Assembly: GCA_964370015.1 (NCBI GenBank)
Contig: CAYJHD010000037.1
Span: forward strand, 1 to 18,382
Reading direction: 5' to 3'
Source: CAYJAD01 sp964370015
GTDB taxonomy: Bacteria > Desulfobacterota > Desulfovibrionia > Desulfovibrionales > Desulfovibrionaceae
Length of the DNA: 18,382 nucleotides
Positions within the stretch are counted from its first letter, which is position 1, and every line of letters starts with the position of its first letter. Made by a program: the position numbers and the translations under genes. The notes beneath the pieces are model-generated. The model was not told the DNA's origin. It saw nothing but the letters and a program-made list of their open reading frames with translations, and made no database searches. Shown here piece after piece: positions 7,238 to 14,829 of this stretch.

Positions 7238-8062
7238 ATGCAAAATACCACCATAACCTTAAAAAATTGTAGCATCGGCTATGAAAATCACGTGGTTGTG
7301 CGCAATATTACTGCGCATATGCCGCAAGGAAAAATCACAGCCATCCTTGGCGGATCCGGTAGTGGTAAATCCACGCTATTGCGCCATCTTGTGGGACTTT
7401 CTCGTCCCAGCGAGGGCAAAATATTTTTGGGTGAGACAGATATTTTTGGCCTGCCCGATAAAGAATTCCGTCGCCTTCGTCGGCGCATGGGCATGCTTTT
7501 TCAAGATGGAGCCTTGCTTGGTGCCTTGAGCCTGCTGGACAATGTGGCTTTACCTTTAACTGAGCATACGCATCTTTCGCGTGAGCAAATAGAAAAGGCC
7601 GCCATGCGTACATTGCGTTTGGTGGGCCTAGAAGATTTTGCGCATTTTTACCCCAGCCAATTGTCGGGGGGCATGCGTAAAAGGGCAGGACTTGCCAGAG
7701 CCATCATCACTGACCCGCCTGTGCTTTTTTGCGATGAGCCCACTTCGGGTTTAGATCCCATCACGGCGGCGCAAATGGATCAATTGCTTTTGGATATGAA
7801 AAAGGCTTTTCCCCATATGACCATGGTGGTGGTAAGTCACGACTTGGCCAGTTTGGAATGCATTGCCGACCATGTGGTGGTGCTGCACGATGGCGCATTG
7901 GCTTTTTGTGGCGCGTGGGAAGAGCTCAAAGCTTCGGATGATGCCTACTTGAAGGATTTTCTTGCGCGTAAGGCAGAGCCCTCCGGGCAAGAAGAGCAGG
8001 GACATTTTGAAGAACAAGATCCGGCTGTGCAAAAGGCTTTGCAAGCTTGGATGCAAGAATAA
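7238..8062 (+). CDS. mlaF: MlaF-family ABC transporter ATPase
   Basis: This 274-residue ATP-binding subunit powers MlaFED. All nucleotide-binding motifs are intact: Walker A GGSGSGKST (38-46), Q-loop Gln89, signature LSGGM (142-146), Walker B VLFCDE with Asp166 and catalytic Glu167, and H-loop His201. LSGGMRKRAGLARAI is the form typical of the MlaF/Ttg2A group. About 25 C-terminal residues rich in Glu and Gln extend past the ATPase fold. GGAAAG precedes the start by a few bases. In E. coli MlaF needs the small STAS protein MlaB for stability; no mlaB lies in this operon, so the C-terminal extension or a distant gene may do that job (inference). Confidence 0.94.
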   Translation: MQNTTITLKNCSIGYENHVVVRNITAHMPQGKITAILGGSGSGKSTLLRHLVGLSRPSEGKIFLGETDIFGLPDKEFRRLRRRMGMLFQDGALLGALSLLDNVALPLTEHTHLSREQIEKAAMRTLRLVGLEDFAHFYPSQLSGGMRKRAGLARAIITDPPVLFCDEPTSGLDPITAAQMDQLLLDMKKAFPHMTMVVVSHDLASLECIADHVVVLHDGALAFCGAWEELKASDDAYLKDFLARKAEPSGQEEQGHFEEQDPAVQKALQAWMQE

Positions 8063-8077
8063 TAAGGTGAGGAAAAT

Positions 8078-8521
8078 ATGCATACATCTCGTGAAATCAA
8101 CCTAGGTATTTTTGTGCTCATAGGCCTTTTATGTGTGGCTTACCTCACGGTGAAGCTGGGCAAAATGGAAGTATTGGGCGGCGATGGCTATAGCGTAGAG
8201 GCGCGCTTTTCTTCTGTGTCCGGTTTGCGTGTGGGAGCCAGCATAGAAATTTCCGGCGTCACTGTGGGGCGTGTAACTGGCATTGGCCTTGATGATAAAA
8301 CATCACAAGCGGTGGTGACATTATACGTAAATAAAGGTATACAGCTCACAGACGATACCATTGCCTCGGTGAAAACCAGTGGGCTCATTGGGGATAAATA
8401 TGTAAGTCTTGCTTTGGGCGGCTCTGACCTTATGCTGGCCGACGGAGACGAGATTACAGATACGGAATCTTCTGTGGATTTGGAATCGCTCATAAGTAAA
8501 TTTGCCTTTGGGGGTGTATAA
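8078..8521 (+). CDS. mlaD: MlaD-family MCE protein
   Basis: MlaD is the single-pass inner-membrane protein whose MCE domains form a hexameric ring on the periplasmic side of MlaFE and exchange lipid with MlaC. The 147-residue protein has an N-terminal transmembrane helix (about 8-26) and one MCE domain (about 38-116) with VSGLRVGASIEISGVTVGRV and SGLIGDKYVSL, both characteristic. A short hydrophobic tail ends in FAFGGV, consistent with the C-terminal segment that lines the ring pore. At 147 residues it is somewhat shorter than E. coli MlaD. GAGGA lies shortly before the start. Its TAA stop shares a base with the mlaC start (TAATG), implying coupled translation. Confidence 0.92.
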   Translation: MHTSREINLGIFVLIGLLCVAYLTVKLGKMEVLGGDGYSVEARFSSVSGLRVGASIEISGVTVGRVTGIGLDDKTSQAVVTLYVNKGIQLTDDTIASVKTSGLIGDKYVSLALGGSDLMLADGDEITDTESSVDLESLISKFAFGGV

Positions 8522-9156
8522 TGCGCTTTAGAAACATAGTAGTACCCATGGTACTTACAGCTGTTATGCTGTGTTCTTCCTTGGCTTTGGCCAGTACTCC
8601 GGAAGATGCACAAAAAACTCTGCAAGCTTCGGTGACGCATATTTTAGATTTTATTAAATCTCCTAAATATAAAGACGCTGCCGCTCGTAAAGAGTTAAAT
8701 GCCAATATTGAAAAAGAAGTGTACAGAGTTTTTGATTTCGAAGAATTTTCCAAGCGCACCGTGGGTGGCTTTTGGAAAAGCTTTTCGGCTGAACAAAAGA
8801 AATCCTTCACCGATGCCTTTGCGGCTTTGCTTTTTGCCACATATTTAGATCGCATCGATGGCTACAGCGGTGAAGTGGTGGCCTTTGACGGTTTTGTCAG
8901 TGGAAATAATGGTACTCGCGTGGAAGTGCGCACCACCTTAACCATGAAGAATAAGCAAAAAATTCCCATGAATTATCGCATGCTCCCCAAGGATGGGGCT
9001 TGGCGTGTGTATGATGTGTTGGTGGAGGGCATAAGTCTTGTGAAAAACTATCGTACACAATTTAATGATGCTTTACAAAAGGGCTCTCCTGAAGAGCTCA
9101 TCAGTCGTGTACGCGAAAGAGCTGCTGCCATAGCGAAGGGAAGTTATGATAACTAA
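8521..9156 (+). CDS. mlaC: MlaC-family periplasmic phospholipid-binding protein
   Basis: MlaC shuttles phospholipid across the periplasm between outer-membrane MlaA and inner-membrane MlaFED. The 211-residue protein has a Sec signal peptide (about 1-24, cleavage after SLALA) and the Ttg2D/MlaC fold. Recognisable parts are RVFDFEEFSKRTVGGFWKSF (which aligns with the family's DF..ms...LG..W), FTDAFAALLFATYLDRIDGY, and the C-terminal WRVYDVLVEGISLVKNYRTQF. The start overlaps the mlaD stop by one base, and the end overlaps mlaA by 11 bases. The signal-peptide Cys18 is not in a lipobox, so a soluble periplasmic protein is expected. Confidence 0.92.
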   Translation: MRFRNIVVPMVLTAVMLCSSLALASTPEDAQKTLQASVTHILDFIKSPKYKDAAARKELNANIEKEVYRVFDFEEFSKRTVGGFWKSFSAEQKKSFTDAFAALLFATYLDRIDGYSGEVVAFDGFVSGNNGTRVEVRTTLTMKNKQKIPMNYRMLPKDGAWRVYDVLVEGISLVKNYRTQFNDALQKGSPEELISRVRERAAAIAKGSYDN

Positions 9157-9961
9157 ATTTGTATGTAGCCTCCTTTGTGCGCTCATCTTCTTGGGCAATG
9201 GAGCCTTTGTGCATGCGGCAAGCATGCATCGCGTGGCAGGGCAAGCCGACTACCAAGCTGGTAGTATGCAAAACTCCCCCGTCATAAAAAAGCTCAATAA
9301 AGATTTGGAAGACGGCAATTTGGATGATTATGAAATCACGCCTGTGCAAGGTATTTCCGATCCTTTAGAGCCTTGGAATAGATTTTGGTTTGGCTTCAAC
9401 GATATTTTTTATTTGTATGTGGCTAGCCCTTTGTACTCGGCGTATGATTTTGTCATGCCCGATGATGTACAAAGCGGATTAAGTAATTTCTTTAATAATC
9501 TCCTATTCCCTGTGCGCTTTGTGAATGCTCTTTTACAAGGTAAGGTTCAGCTGGCCGGCGTGGAATTTGGTCGTTTCATGATTAATACCACCGTGGGCAT
9601 GGGCGGCTTCATTGATGTGGCCAAACGCAATAAAACCGTGGTGCCTTACACTCGCGAAGGCGAAGATTTTGGGCAAACCTTGGCCACTTGGGGCATAGGT
9701 GACGGCTTTTATTTGGTGCTTCCCTTCTTTGGTCCTTCATCTGCGCGCGGTGCCGTGGGTACAGCGGTGGATTATCTCATTGATCCCACCTTATATTTGG
9801 ACCCAACCTTCACCACGGCTTTCATTTACGGTGGTTTAGAATTCAACGATCTTGATAATGTGTTGCCCTTGTATATGGATGCTAAAAATATCTCGGTGGA
9901 TCCTTATATTGCCATGCGCGAGGCTTATGTGGCCTATCGCAAGCAACAGATCCTCCATTAA
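9146..9961 (+). CDS. mlaA: MlaA/VacJ-family outer-membrane protein
   Basis: MlaA removes misplaced phospholipid from the outer leaflet of the outer membrane and passes it to MlaC. The 271-residue protein carries the family core: DPLEPWNRFWFGFND, LLFPVRFVNALLQGK, GRFMINTTVGMGGFIDVA, EDFGQTLATWGIGDG and LPFFGPSSARGAVG. The N-terminus is hydrophobic and ends in FVHA, followed by AS, as for an ordinary signal-peptidase I site. No cysteine sits where a lipobox would need it, although E. coli MlaA is a lipoprotein. It overlaps mlaC by 11 bases and is the last gene of the operon, so it lies with the inner-membrane genes, whereas in E. coli mlaA is encoded elsewhere. A long palindrome begins directly after the stop codon. 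Confidence 0.93.
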   Translation: MITKFVCSLLCALIFLGNGAFVHAASMHRVAGQADYQAGSMQNSPVIKKLNKDLEDGNLDDYEITPVQGISDPLEPWNRFWFGFNDIFYLYVASPLYSAYDFVMPDDVQSGLSNFFNNLLFPVRFVNALLQGKVQLAGVEFGRFMINTTVGMGGFIDVAKRNKTVVPYTREGEDFGQTLATWGIGDGFYLVLPFFGPSSARGAVGTAVDYLIDPTLYLDPTFTTAFIYGGLEFNDLDNVLPLYMDAKNISVDPYIAMREAYVAYRKQQILH

Positions 9962-10087
9962 CAGGTTGTTGAAAAAGCACCATCTACTGCGTCAGTTAAA
10001 CAATCCAAACTGCTCATGTATGTCCATATACACATCGCATCTTGGATTGTTTAACTTCCTTGTATCTGGTACTTTTTGAACAGCCTG
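9962..10087. repeat. MITE-like 126-bp imperfect palindrome after mlaA
   Basis: Outer arms of 21 bases (9962-9982 and 10067-10087, starting CAGGTTGTTGAAAAAG and ending CTTTTTGAACAGCCTG) match at 18 positions. Inner arms AGTTAAACAATCCAA (9994-10008) and TTGGATTGTTTAACT (10042-10056) match perfectly. A 33-base centre contains a smaller TGTAT/ATACA inverted repeat. There is no room for a transposase. The first arm begins immediately after the mlaA TAA stop. No clear target-site duplication is visible. It resembles a non-autonomous mobile element or a large repeated RNA hairpin; other copies are needed to decide. Confidence 0.6.
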
Positions 10088-10119
10088 CTTTTAGTAAATA
10101 AGGTGTGAGAGAGTATCAT

Positions 10120-10152
10120 AAAAAAGGATAAGCTGCGGTTTATCCTTTTTTT
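10120..10152 (+). terminator. Intrinsic terminator of the argS-mla operon
   Basis: A 12-bp perfect stem (10120-10131 with 10140-10151) closes an 8-base loop, and the second arm ends in a run of seven T (10146-10152). The stem begins with six A, so it could also work on the minus strand. It lies about 160 bases past the mlaA stop and before the M16 peptidase promoter. Confidence 0.85.
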
Positions 10153-10176
10153 GTGGCTTGTTTTCGAGAAGAGTGC

Positions 10177-10204
10177 TTGCTTTTAGCTCAATACGACTTA
10201 TGTT
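10177..10204 (+). promoter_or_regulatory. Candidate promoter of the M16 peptidase gene
   Basis: TTGCTT (10177-10182) and TATGTT (10199-10204), 16 bases apart, match the -35 and -10 consensus at four positions each. The pair lies about 30 bases upstream of the start codon and between a terminator and the gene, where a promoter is required. The boxes themselves are only moderate. Confidence 0.4.
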
Positions 10205-10235
10205 GTACTGGTAAAAAATAGAATAAGGAGTCATT

Positions 10236-12899
10236 ATGCTACCTTTTAATACAGGAAAAATTTTAGCTTCACTTTGTTTGGGAGTAACCATGTCCATGAC
10301 ATCCGGGATGGTGGGGGAGATACCTCACGCCTTTGCAGCAGCGTCCAAGGCTCAGATTACCACACTAAAAAATGGCCTTAAGGTGTATATTTTAGAGGAT
10401 GCACGCTTTCCCTTGGTGTCCACACGTCTCTATGTGAAAACGGGTTCTGCCAATGAAAGCCCAGAAGATGCCGGCATCAGCCATGTGTTGGAGCATATGG
10501 TGTTTAAGGGCACAGATAAAAGACCCAAGGGGGCCATCTCCACCGAAGTGGAAGCCGCCGGTGGCTATTTAAATGCTGCCACCAGCTTTGATTACACTGT
10601 GTATCAAACGGATTTACCTTCCGACCATTGGGCTTTAGGCCTTGATGTGGTGAAGGATATGGCCTTTCATTCTACCTTAGATGCGGCGGAGCTGGAATCG
10701 GAAAAAGTGGTGGTTCTTTCAGAGTTGCAAAGGGGTAATGATAACCCCGGGCAGAGAATTTTTAAAGAATTGCACACAACCGCCCTCAAAGGCACGCCTT
10801 ATGATCATCCCATCATCGGCCATGAGGACACCATCAAAGCGGTGACCCCAGCCTCCATGCGTGCCTATATTGATAAATTCTATCAGCCACAAAATATGCT
10901 CTTGGTGGTGGTGGGTAATGTGGATGCACAAAAAGTTTTGCAAGAAAGTCAAAAGCTGTTTGGGCAACTGCAAAATAATGCTGACATGACACCAACCTTG
11001 CCCCTTGATGCCGCCATATTGCAAGAAAATATCGCAAAAAAGCAAGTGCATGTACAAGAAGGCAAATGGAATAAAGTGTATCTTGGCATGGCCTTACCCG
11101 TGCCCGGTTTGCAAGATGCACGCAGTATACCGCTGGATATTTTAGGTATGGTGCTTGGCGGTGATGCTACGTCGTATTTGTATAAAAAGTATAAATACGA
11201 AAAGCAATTGGTGGACGGTATTTCCGTGTCCAATTATGGTTTTGAGCGCGTGGGCTTATTGTATTTTACTGTGCAGTTAGATGCAAAAAATGTGGAAGCC
11301 TTTTGGAAAGAATTTACGGCTGACATGGCGCAATTGCAAGCCACAGTCTTCACAGATAAAGACATAGCGCGGGCGCAGTTGCAAATGGAAGACAGCACCC
11401 ACCGCGCCAAAGAAACTTTGTCTGGCTTGGCCTCGTGGAAGGGCTATTTAGAGCTCTTCCTTGGTGGTGATCAAGGGGAAAAGAATCTCCTCACAGCCAT
11501 AGAAAATGTGAACCAAGCCCAGTTACAAGAAAGTATAGACACCTGGTTTGCGCCGCAAGCTTTGCAAGTGTCGGTGCTTGTGCCCGAAGGAACCAAACTT
11601 CCAGACCTGCAAGGTATTCTACAAAAAGAATGGCCCGCCAAGAAAGTAGAAACAAGCACAAATAAAGCTTCTTTTGCGCAAGAAATCACCACGGTGGATT
11701 TGGGTGAAGGGCGAAAAGTTGTGCTTATTCCCGATACCACCATGCCTTATACGGCAGTGGATTTATATATGACCGGAGGCAATAGCCTCAGTGGTAATAA
11801 ACAGGGCTTAGCGGCTCTCACAGCGTCGGTACTGCCCACAGGGACCACAGGTAAGGATGGCTTAACGTCACCGGAAATTGATACCTATTTGGCAGAGCGT
11901 GCCGCTTCCCTTGGAGCCGGTTCGGGCCGCCAAGTATTCTGGCTTGCCTCCAAGCAACCTTCGCGTTTCAATGCGGATATATTTGCTTTGATGAAAGATG
12001 TGCTCACAAAGCCGGCCTTAAGCACTGAAGAAGTGGATAGAGAAAAAAGCAATCAAATTGCCGCCATTCGCTCGCGTGATGATCAGCCCTTGAGCAACGC
12101 CTTTGCTAAAATGTCACCATTCTTCTTTGGCAAGGATCATCCTTACGGTTTTAAAACCTTGGGCGAAAGTGAAGAAGTGCAAGGCTACACACAAAAAGAT
12201 GTGGCAGATTTTTGGCATAAGCAAGGGCGTCAGCCATGGGTGCTTTCGGTGGCAGGGGACTTTGATGCCGAGCAAGTGTTAGCCTTTGCGCGCTCCTTAC
12301 CGCATCCTCAAGATGCCACCAAGGAAGTAAAGGCGCCCACATGGGGTAAGGAAAAAGCCTTGGATGTGGCTGTGCCCGGTCGAGATCAGGCCCATCATAT
12401 GCTTGTGTTTAAAACCGTCACCAGTGAGCATGAAGACGCCGCCGCCTTGGAATTGCTTCAGCTGGCTCTTGCCGGACAAAGTGGTATTCTGTTCCGCGAG
12501 CTCAGAGATAATCAAGGCCTTGGCTATTCCGTCACCGCCAGTAAGAGTTTTTTACCCACCACGGGATATTTGCTCTTTTACATAGGCACCGAGCCGCAAA
12601 AAGTACAGCAAGCTAATGCAGGCTTTTTGGGAATCATTGAAGATGTGCAAAAAAATCTTTTACCGGAAGAGGCTTTGCAAAGGGCAAAGAATCAAATGGA
12701 AGGCGATTTTTACCGAGATGCACAAAGCTTGAAGAGTCGTTCGCAAGATGCGGCATTGCGCGCCACCTTGGGGCAAGATTTGGACTTTAGAAAGCAAACC
12801 ATTGCCAAGGCCAAGAAGGTGACGGCAGAGGACATTCGCCGTGTGGCGCAAAAGTATTTGCAAGTGAAAGACGCCTATGTGGTCAATGTGACACCATAA
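10236..12899 (+). CDS. M16-family zinc metallopeptidase, two-domain, exported
   Basis: This 887-residue insulinase/pitrilysin-clan peptidase has a signal-like N-terminus (about 1-37, ending HAFAAASKA), so it is probably periplasmic. The inverted zinc motif HVLEH lies at 83-87, with third ligand Glu163 in EKVVVLSEL, exactly 76 residues after the motif as in the family. The protein contains two M16 repeats. The second half (from about 490) lacks an HxxEH motif but keeps FRELRDNQGLGYSV, typical of the non-catalytic domain that helps form the substrate cavity. This fits bacterial one-chain M16 enzymes that degrade small peptides. AAGGAG precedes the ATG at 10236 at good spacing. It is monocistronic: promoter upstream, UUCG-loop terminator directly downstream. 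The substrate is unknown. Confidence 0.93.
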   Translation: MLPFNTGKILASLCLGVTMSMTSGMVGEIPHAFAAASKAQITTLKNGLKVYILEDARFPLVSTRLYVKTGSANESPEDAGISHVLEHMVFKGTDKRPKGAISTEVEAAGGYLNAATSFDYTVYQTDLPSDHWALGLDVVKDMAFHSTLDAAELESEKVVVLSELQRGNDNPGQRIFKELHTTALKGTPYDHPIIGHEDTIKAVTPASMRAYIDKFYQPQNMLLVVVGNVDAQKVLQESQKLFGQLQNNADMTPTLPLDAAILQENIAKKQVHVQEGKWNKVYLGMALPVPGLQDARSIPLDILGMVLGGDATSYLYKKYKYEKQLVDGISVSNYGFERVGLLYFTVQLDAKNVEAFWKEFTADMAQLQATVFTDKDIARAQLQMEDSTHRAKETLSGLASWKGYLELFLGGDQGEKNLLTAIENVNQAQLQESIDTWFAPQALQVSVLVPEGTKLPDLQGILQKEWPAKKVETSTNKASFAQEITTVDLGEGRKVVLIPDTTMPYTAVDLYMTGGNSLSGNKQGLAALTASVLPTGTTGKDGLTSPEIDTYLAERAASLGAGSGRQVFWLASKQPSRFNADIFALMKDVLTKPALSTEEVDREKSNQIAAIRSRDDQPLSNAFAKMSPFFFGKDHPYGFKTLGESEEVQGYTQKDVADFWHKQGRQPWVLSVAGDFDAEQVLAFARSLPHPQDATKEVKAPTWGKEKALDVAVPGRDQAHHMLVFKTVTSEHEDAAALELLQLALAGQSGILFRELRDNQGLGYSVTASKSFLPTTGYLLFYIGTEPQKVQQANAGFLGIIEDVQKNLLPEEALQRAKNQMEGDFYRDAQSLKSRSQDAALRATLGQDLDFRKQTIAKAKKVTAEDIRRVAQKYLQVKDAYVVNVTP

Positions 12900-12923
12900 T
12901 ATAGATGTATATGTAGATTACTG

Positions 12924-12947
12924 AGGCCTCTTCGGAGGCCTTTTTTT
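12924..12947 (+). terminator. Intrinsic terminator of the M16 peptidase gene
   Basis: AGGCCTC (12924-12930), loop TTCG, and GAGGCCT (12935-12941) form a GC-rich 7-bp stem with a stable UUCG tetraloop, followed by seven T in all. It lies 25 bases after the stop codon. A textbook Rho-independent terminator. Confidence 0.93.
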
Positions 12948-12973
12948 ATGGTAATAATATAGGGGAAAAGTAT

Positions 12974-13111
12974 ATGCACTTTGGACAGTATGGTGAAGGG
13001 ATTGTGTGTCTTTTGGGAAGCTTTTTAGCTCTTTTAAAAGAGCGTATGGCGTTTCTTATTTTGTGTATGACAAAAAAGTATTGCCGAAAACGAGGACCTC
13101 AAAGGCTCTAG
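12974..13111 (+). CDS. Candidate small protein, 45 residues
   Basis: An ATG at 12974 is preceded by AGGGGA with 7 bases between, a good ribosome binding site, and opens a frame of 45 codons ending TAG at 13109-13111. The product has a hydrophobic middle (GIVCLLGSFLALL, then MAFLILCM) and a basic tail (TKKYCRKRGPQRL), as small membrane proteins often do. Against it: the 3' end runs through the stem-loop that terminates the opposite-strand symporter, there is no clear promoter (a TAATAAT lies just after the previous terminator), and I know no family. It may be chance. Confidence 0.2.
   Translation: MHFGQYGEGIVCLLGSFLALLKERMAFLILCMTKKYCRKRGPQRL
13028..13043. repeat. 16-bp perfect palindrome
   Basis: GCTCTTTTAAAAGAGC reads the same on both strands. 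It lies between the two converging transcription units. Without a central loop it suits a protein site better than an RNA hairpin, but nothing else supports a function. Confidence 0.3.
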
Positions 13112-13124
13112 TTTTCGGCAATAC
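13072..13124 (-). terminator. Intrinsic terminator of the AGCS symporter gene
   Basis: Positions 13111-13124 and 13078-13091 form a perfect 14-bp stem (GTATTGCCGAAAAC and its complement) around a 19-base loop. On the minus strand the stem is followed at once by six T (complement of 13072-13077). It lies 40 bases past the symporter stop codon. Confidence 0.88.
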
Positions 13125-13130
13125 GTATAT

Positions 13131-13145
13131 GCTTCTGTGAGAAGC
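13131..13145. repeat. Small hairpin next to the symporter stop codon
   Basis: GCTTCT, GTG, AGAAGC form a 6-bp stem with a 3-base loop between the symporter stop and its terminator. Possibly a 3'-end stabilising hairpin; no T-run. Confidence 0.3.
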
Positions 13146-13163
13146 AACTAGATAAATCAGGCT

Positions 13164-14549
13164 TTATTTAACAAGGCCTTTTTCTTCTCTTTCACGGTAA
13201 TCTTTCACAGTGGCAAGAACCACGGGGCTTAAGAGAAGTAGGGCAATCAAGTTGGGGATGGCCATACAAGCGTTGAAAGTATCAGAAATTAACCAAACCA
13301 CTTCAAGCTTAGCGATGGCGCCCACAGGCACAATCAAAGTGAAGAGAATGCGGAAAGGCTTTAAGAAGGAATCGCCGAAGAGGTAAATGATGCAGCGTTC
13401 GCTATATACGCACCAACCCAAGATGGTGGAGAATGCGAAGAGCGTTAAAGAAACGGTCACAAGTATGCCACCGGCGCCAGCAGGTAATACACCGTCAAGC
13501 ACAGCGTTAAAAGCAGCTGTGGTTAAGGCAGCACCGTTAACAGTACCAGGACCTGCATCTAAAAGGCCGGAAGCTAAGATGGCAAAACCGGTCATGGAGC
13601 AGATGATGATGGTATCGATGAAGGTACCGAGCATACCGATGAAAGCTTGGTTTACAGGCTCTTTCGTGGTGGCAGTTGCGTGAGCAATGGGGGAAGAGCC
13701 AAGGCCGGCTTCGTTGGAGAATACACCACGAGCCACACCAAAGCGAATGGTCATCCAAATGGAGGCACCAAAGGCAGCAGATGGTGTGAAGGCTTCATCA
13801 ATGATGGTGGCGAAGATATGAGGAATCATATCGATCTTTAAGATAAGTACGAGCAAAGAAGCGGCAATGTAAAAAACGGCCATGATGGGCACAACTTTAC
13901 CAGCCACAGCACCAATACGTTTTACGCCGCCCACAAGAACAGCACCCACACAGACGGTAAGAATACCAGCAGTAATATAAGGGTCAATACCAAAGCTTGC
14001 TTCTACAGCACCGGCAATGGAGTTGGTTTGGGTCATGTTGCCAATACCAAAACCAGCTATGGCACCAAATATGGCAAATGCAGTGCCCATCCAGGCCCAT
14101 TTGGGTCCAAGGCCGTTTTTGATGTAGTACATGGGGCCACCCACAACGTTACCTTCTGGGGTAACTTCGCGGAAGCGCACGGCAAGGAGTACTTCAGAGA
14201 ATTTTGTGGCCATACCCACCATGGCTGTGCACCACATCCAGAAGATGGCACCGGGGCCACCCACAAAGATAGCTGTGGCAACACCGGCAATGTTACCGGT
14301 ACCAACGGTGGCAGAAAGGGCTGTCATTAAAGCGTTGAAAGGGGAAAGCTCGCCTTCGGCGGAATCGTCTGTTTTTCTATGCGTCCAAAGTTTTTTAAAA
14401 CTATGGGGAATGCGCATAAAAGTTAAGAAACGCAAACTAAAGGTTAAGAAAAGACCTGTGCCTAAGAGCAAAATAAGCATCAGTGGGCCCCACACCACAG
14501 AGTTGATGGGGCTTAATATGTCCGTAATTAACTGTAAAAAACCATCCAT
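13164..14549 (-). CDS. AGCS-family sodium:alanine/glycine symporter
   Basis: This 461-residue inner-membrane carrier takes up alanine or glycine with sodium. Family signatures are clear: SPFNALMTALSATVGTGNIA (69-88), the family's N-terminal consensus around GTGNIAG, and GGPMYYIKNGLG (137-148), with about ten or eleven hydrophobic segments over the whole length. GAGGA lies 6 bases before the ATG at 14549. The length is normal and no motif is missing. It is monocistronic, with its own terminator at 13072-13124 and a very A/T-rich upstream region. Which of alanine, glycine or glutamine is carried cannot be told from sequence; I found no glycine riboswitch in the upstream region. Confidence 0.95.
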   Translation of the reverse strand: MDGFLQLITDILSPINSVVWGPLMLILLLGTGLFLTFSLRFLTFMRIPHSFKKLWTHRKTDDSAEGELSPFNALMTALSATVGTGNIAGVATAIFVGGPGAIFWMWCTAMVGMATKFSEVLLAVRFREVTPEGNVVGGPMYYIKNGLGPKWAWMGTAFAIFGAIAGFGIGNMTQTNSIAGAVEASFGIDPYITAGILTVCVGAVLVGGVKRIGAVAGKVVPIMAVFYIAASLLVLILKIDMIPHIFATIIDEAFTPSAAFGASIWMTIRFGVARGVFSNEAGLGSSPIAHATATTKEPVNQAFIGMLGTFIDTIIICSMTGFAILASGLLDAGPGTVNGAALTTAAFNAVLDGVLPAGAGGILVTVSLTLFAFSTILGWCVYSERCIIYLFGDSFLKPFRILFTLIVPVGAIAKLEVVWLISDTFNACMAIPNLIALLLLSPVVLATVKDYREREEKGLVK

Positions 14550-14607
14550 ACATCTTCCTCACATGATTTTTTTGTTGTAAGCAGTATGCTTGCAAAAGAA
14601 CTTCTAC

Positions 14608-14621
14608 CACTAGTGTATACA
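14608..14621 (-). promoter_or_regulatory. Possible -10 region and overlapping palindromes of the symporter gene
   Basis: CACTAGTG (14608-14615) and TGTATACA (14614-14621) are two overlapping 8-bp palindromes. On the minus strand they contain TATACA, a reasonable -10 box 65-70 bases upstream of the start codon. No clear -35 box is found at the right distance, where there is instead a T/A-tract region. Confidence 0.3.
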
Positions 14622-14629
14622 ATATGCTA

Positions 14630-14703
14630 TTTTTCAAAAAAAAGAAATATTTTTTTAATATTTAAAAAAAAGACTTTTTTCACGAGTTTTTTGTAGAAAA
14701 AAA
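14630..14703. other. A/T-tract array upstream of the symporter gene
   Basis: Six or seven runs of 5-8 A or T occur in 74 bases: T5 at 14630, A8 at 14636, T7 at 14650, A8 at 14664, T6 at 14675, T6 at 14687, A7 at 14697. Their centres are 10-14 bases apart, close to helical phasing, so the DNA is probably curved. It lies directly upstream of the putative symporter promoter, where an UP-element or a nucleoid-protein site would be. Confidence 0.4.
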
Positions 14704-14792
14704 CGATTGAAGTGATGCTTTTACACCAAAACGTGCTTTTCACAAAGTCACTCACGCTGGCAAAAAGACCGCAATTTTGGTGAAGTCATAGT

Positions 14793-14829
14793 ACAAAGCC
14801 TCTGATTTTTTTATGAGCAGAGGCTTTGT
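14793..14829 (-). terminator. Stem-loop ending the carbamoyltransferase-like gene
   Basis: ACAAAGCCTCTG (14793-14804) and CAGAGGCTTTGT (14818-14829) form a perfect 12-bp stem with a 13-base A/T-rich loop, 9 bases past the minus-strand stop codon. The T-run is weak on the minus strand (the stem ends in CTTTGT) and better on the plus strand (TTTGTTTTATTG). The position argues for termination of the minus-strand gene. Confidence 0.6.
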
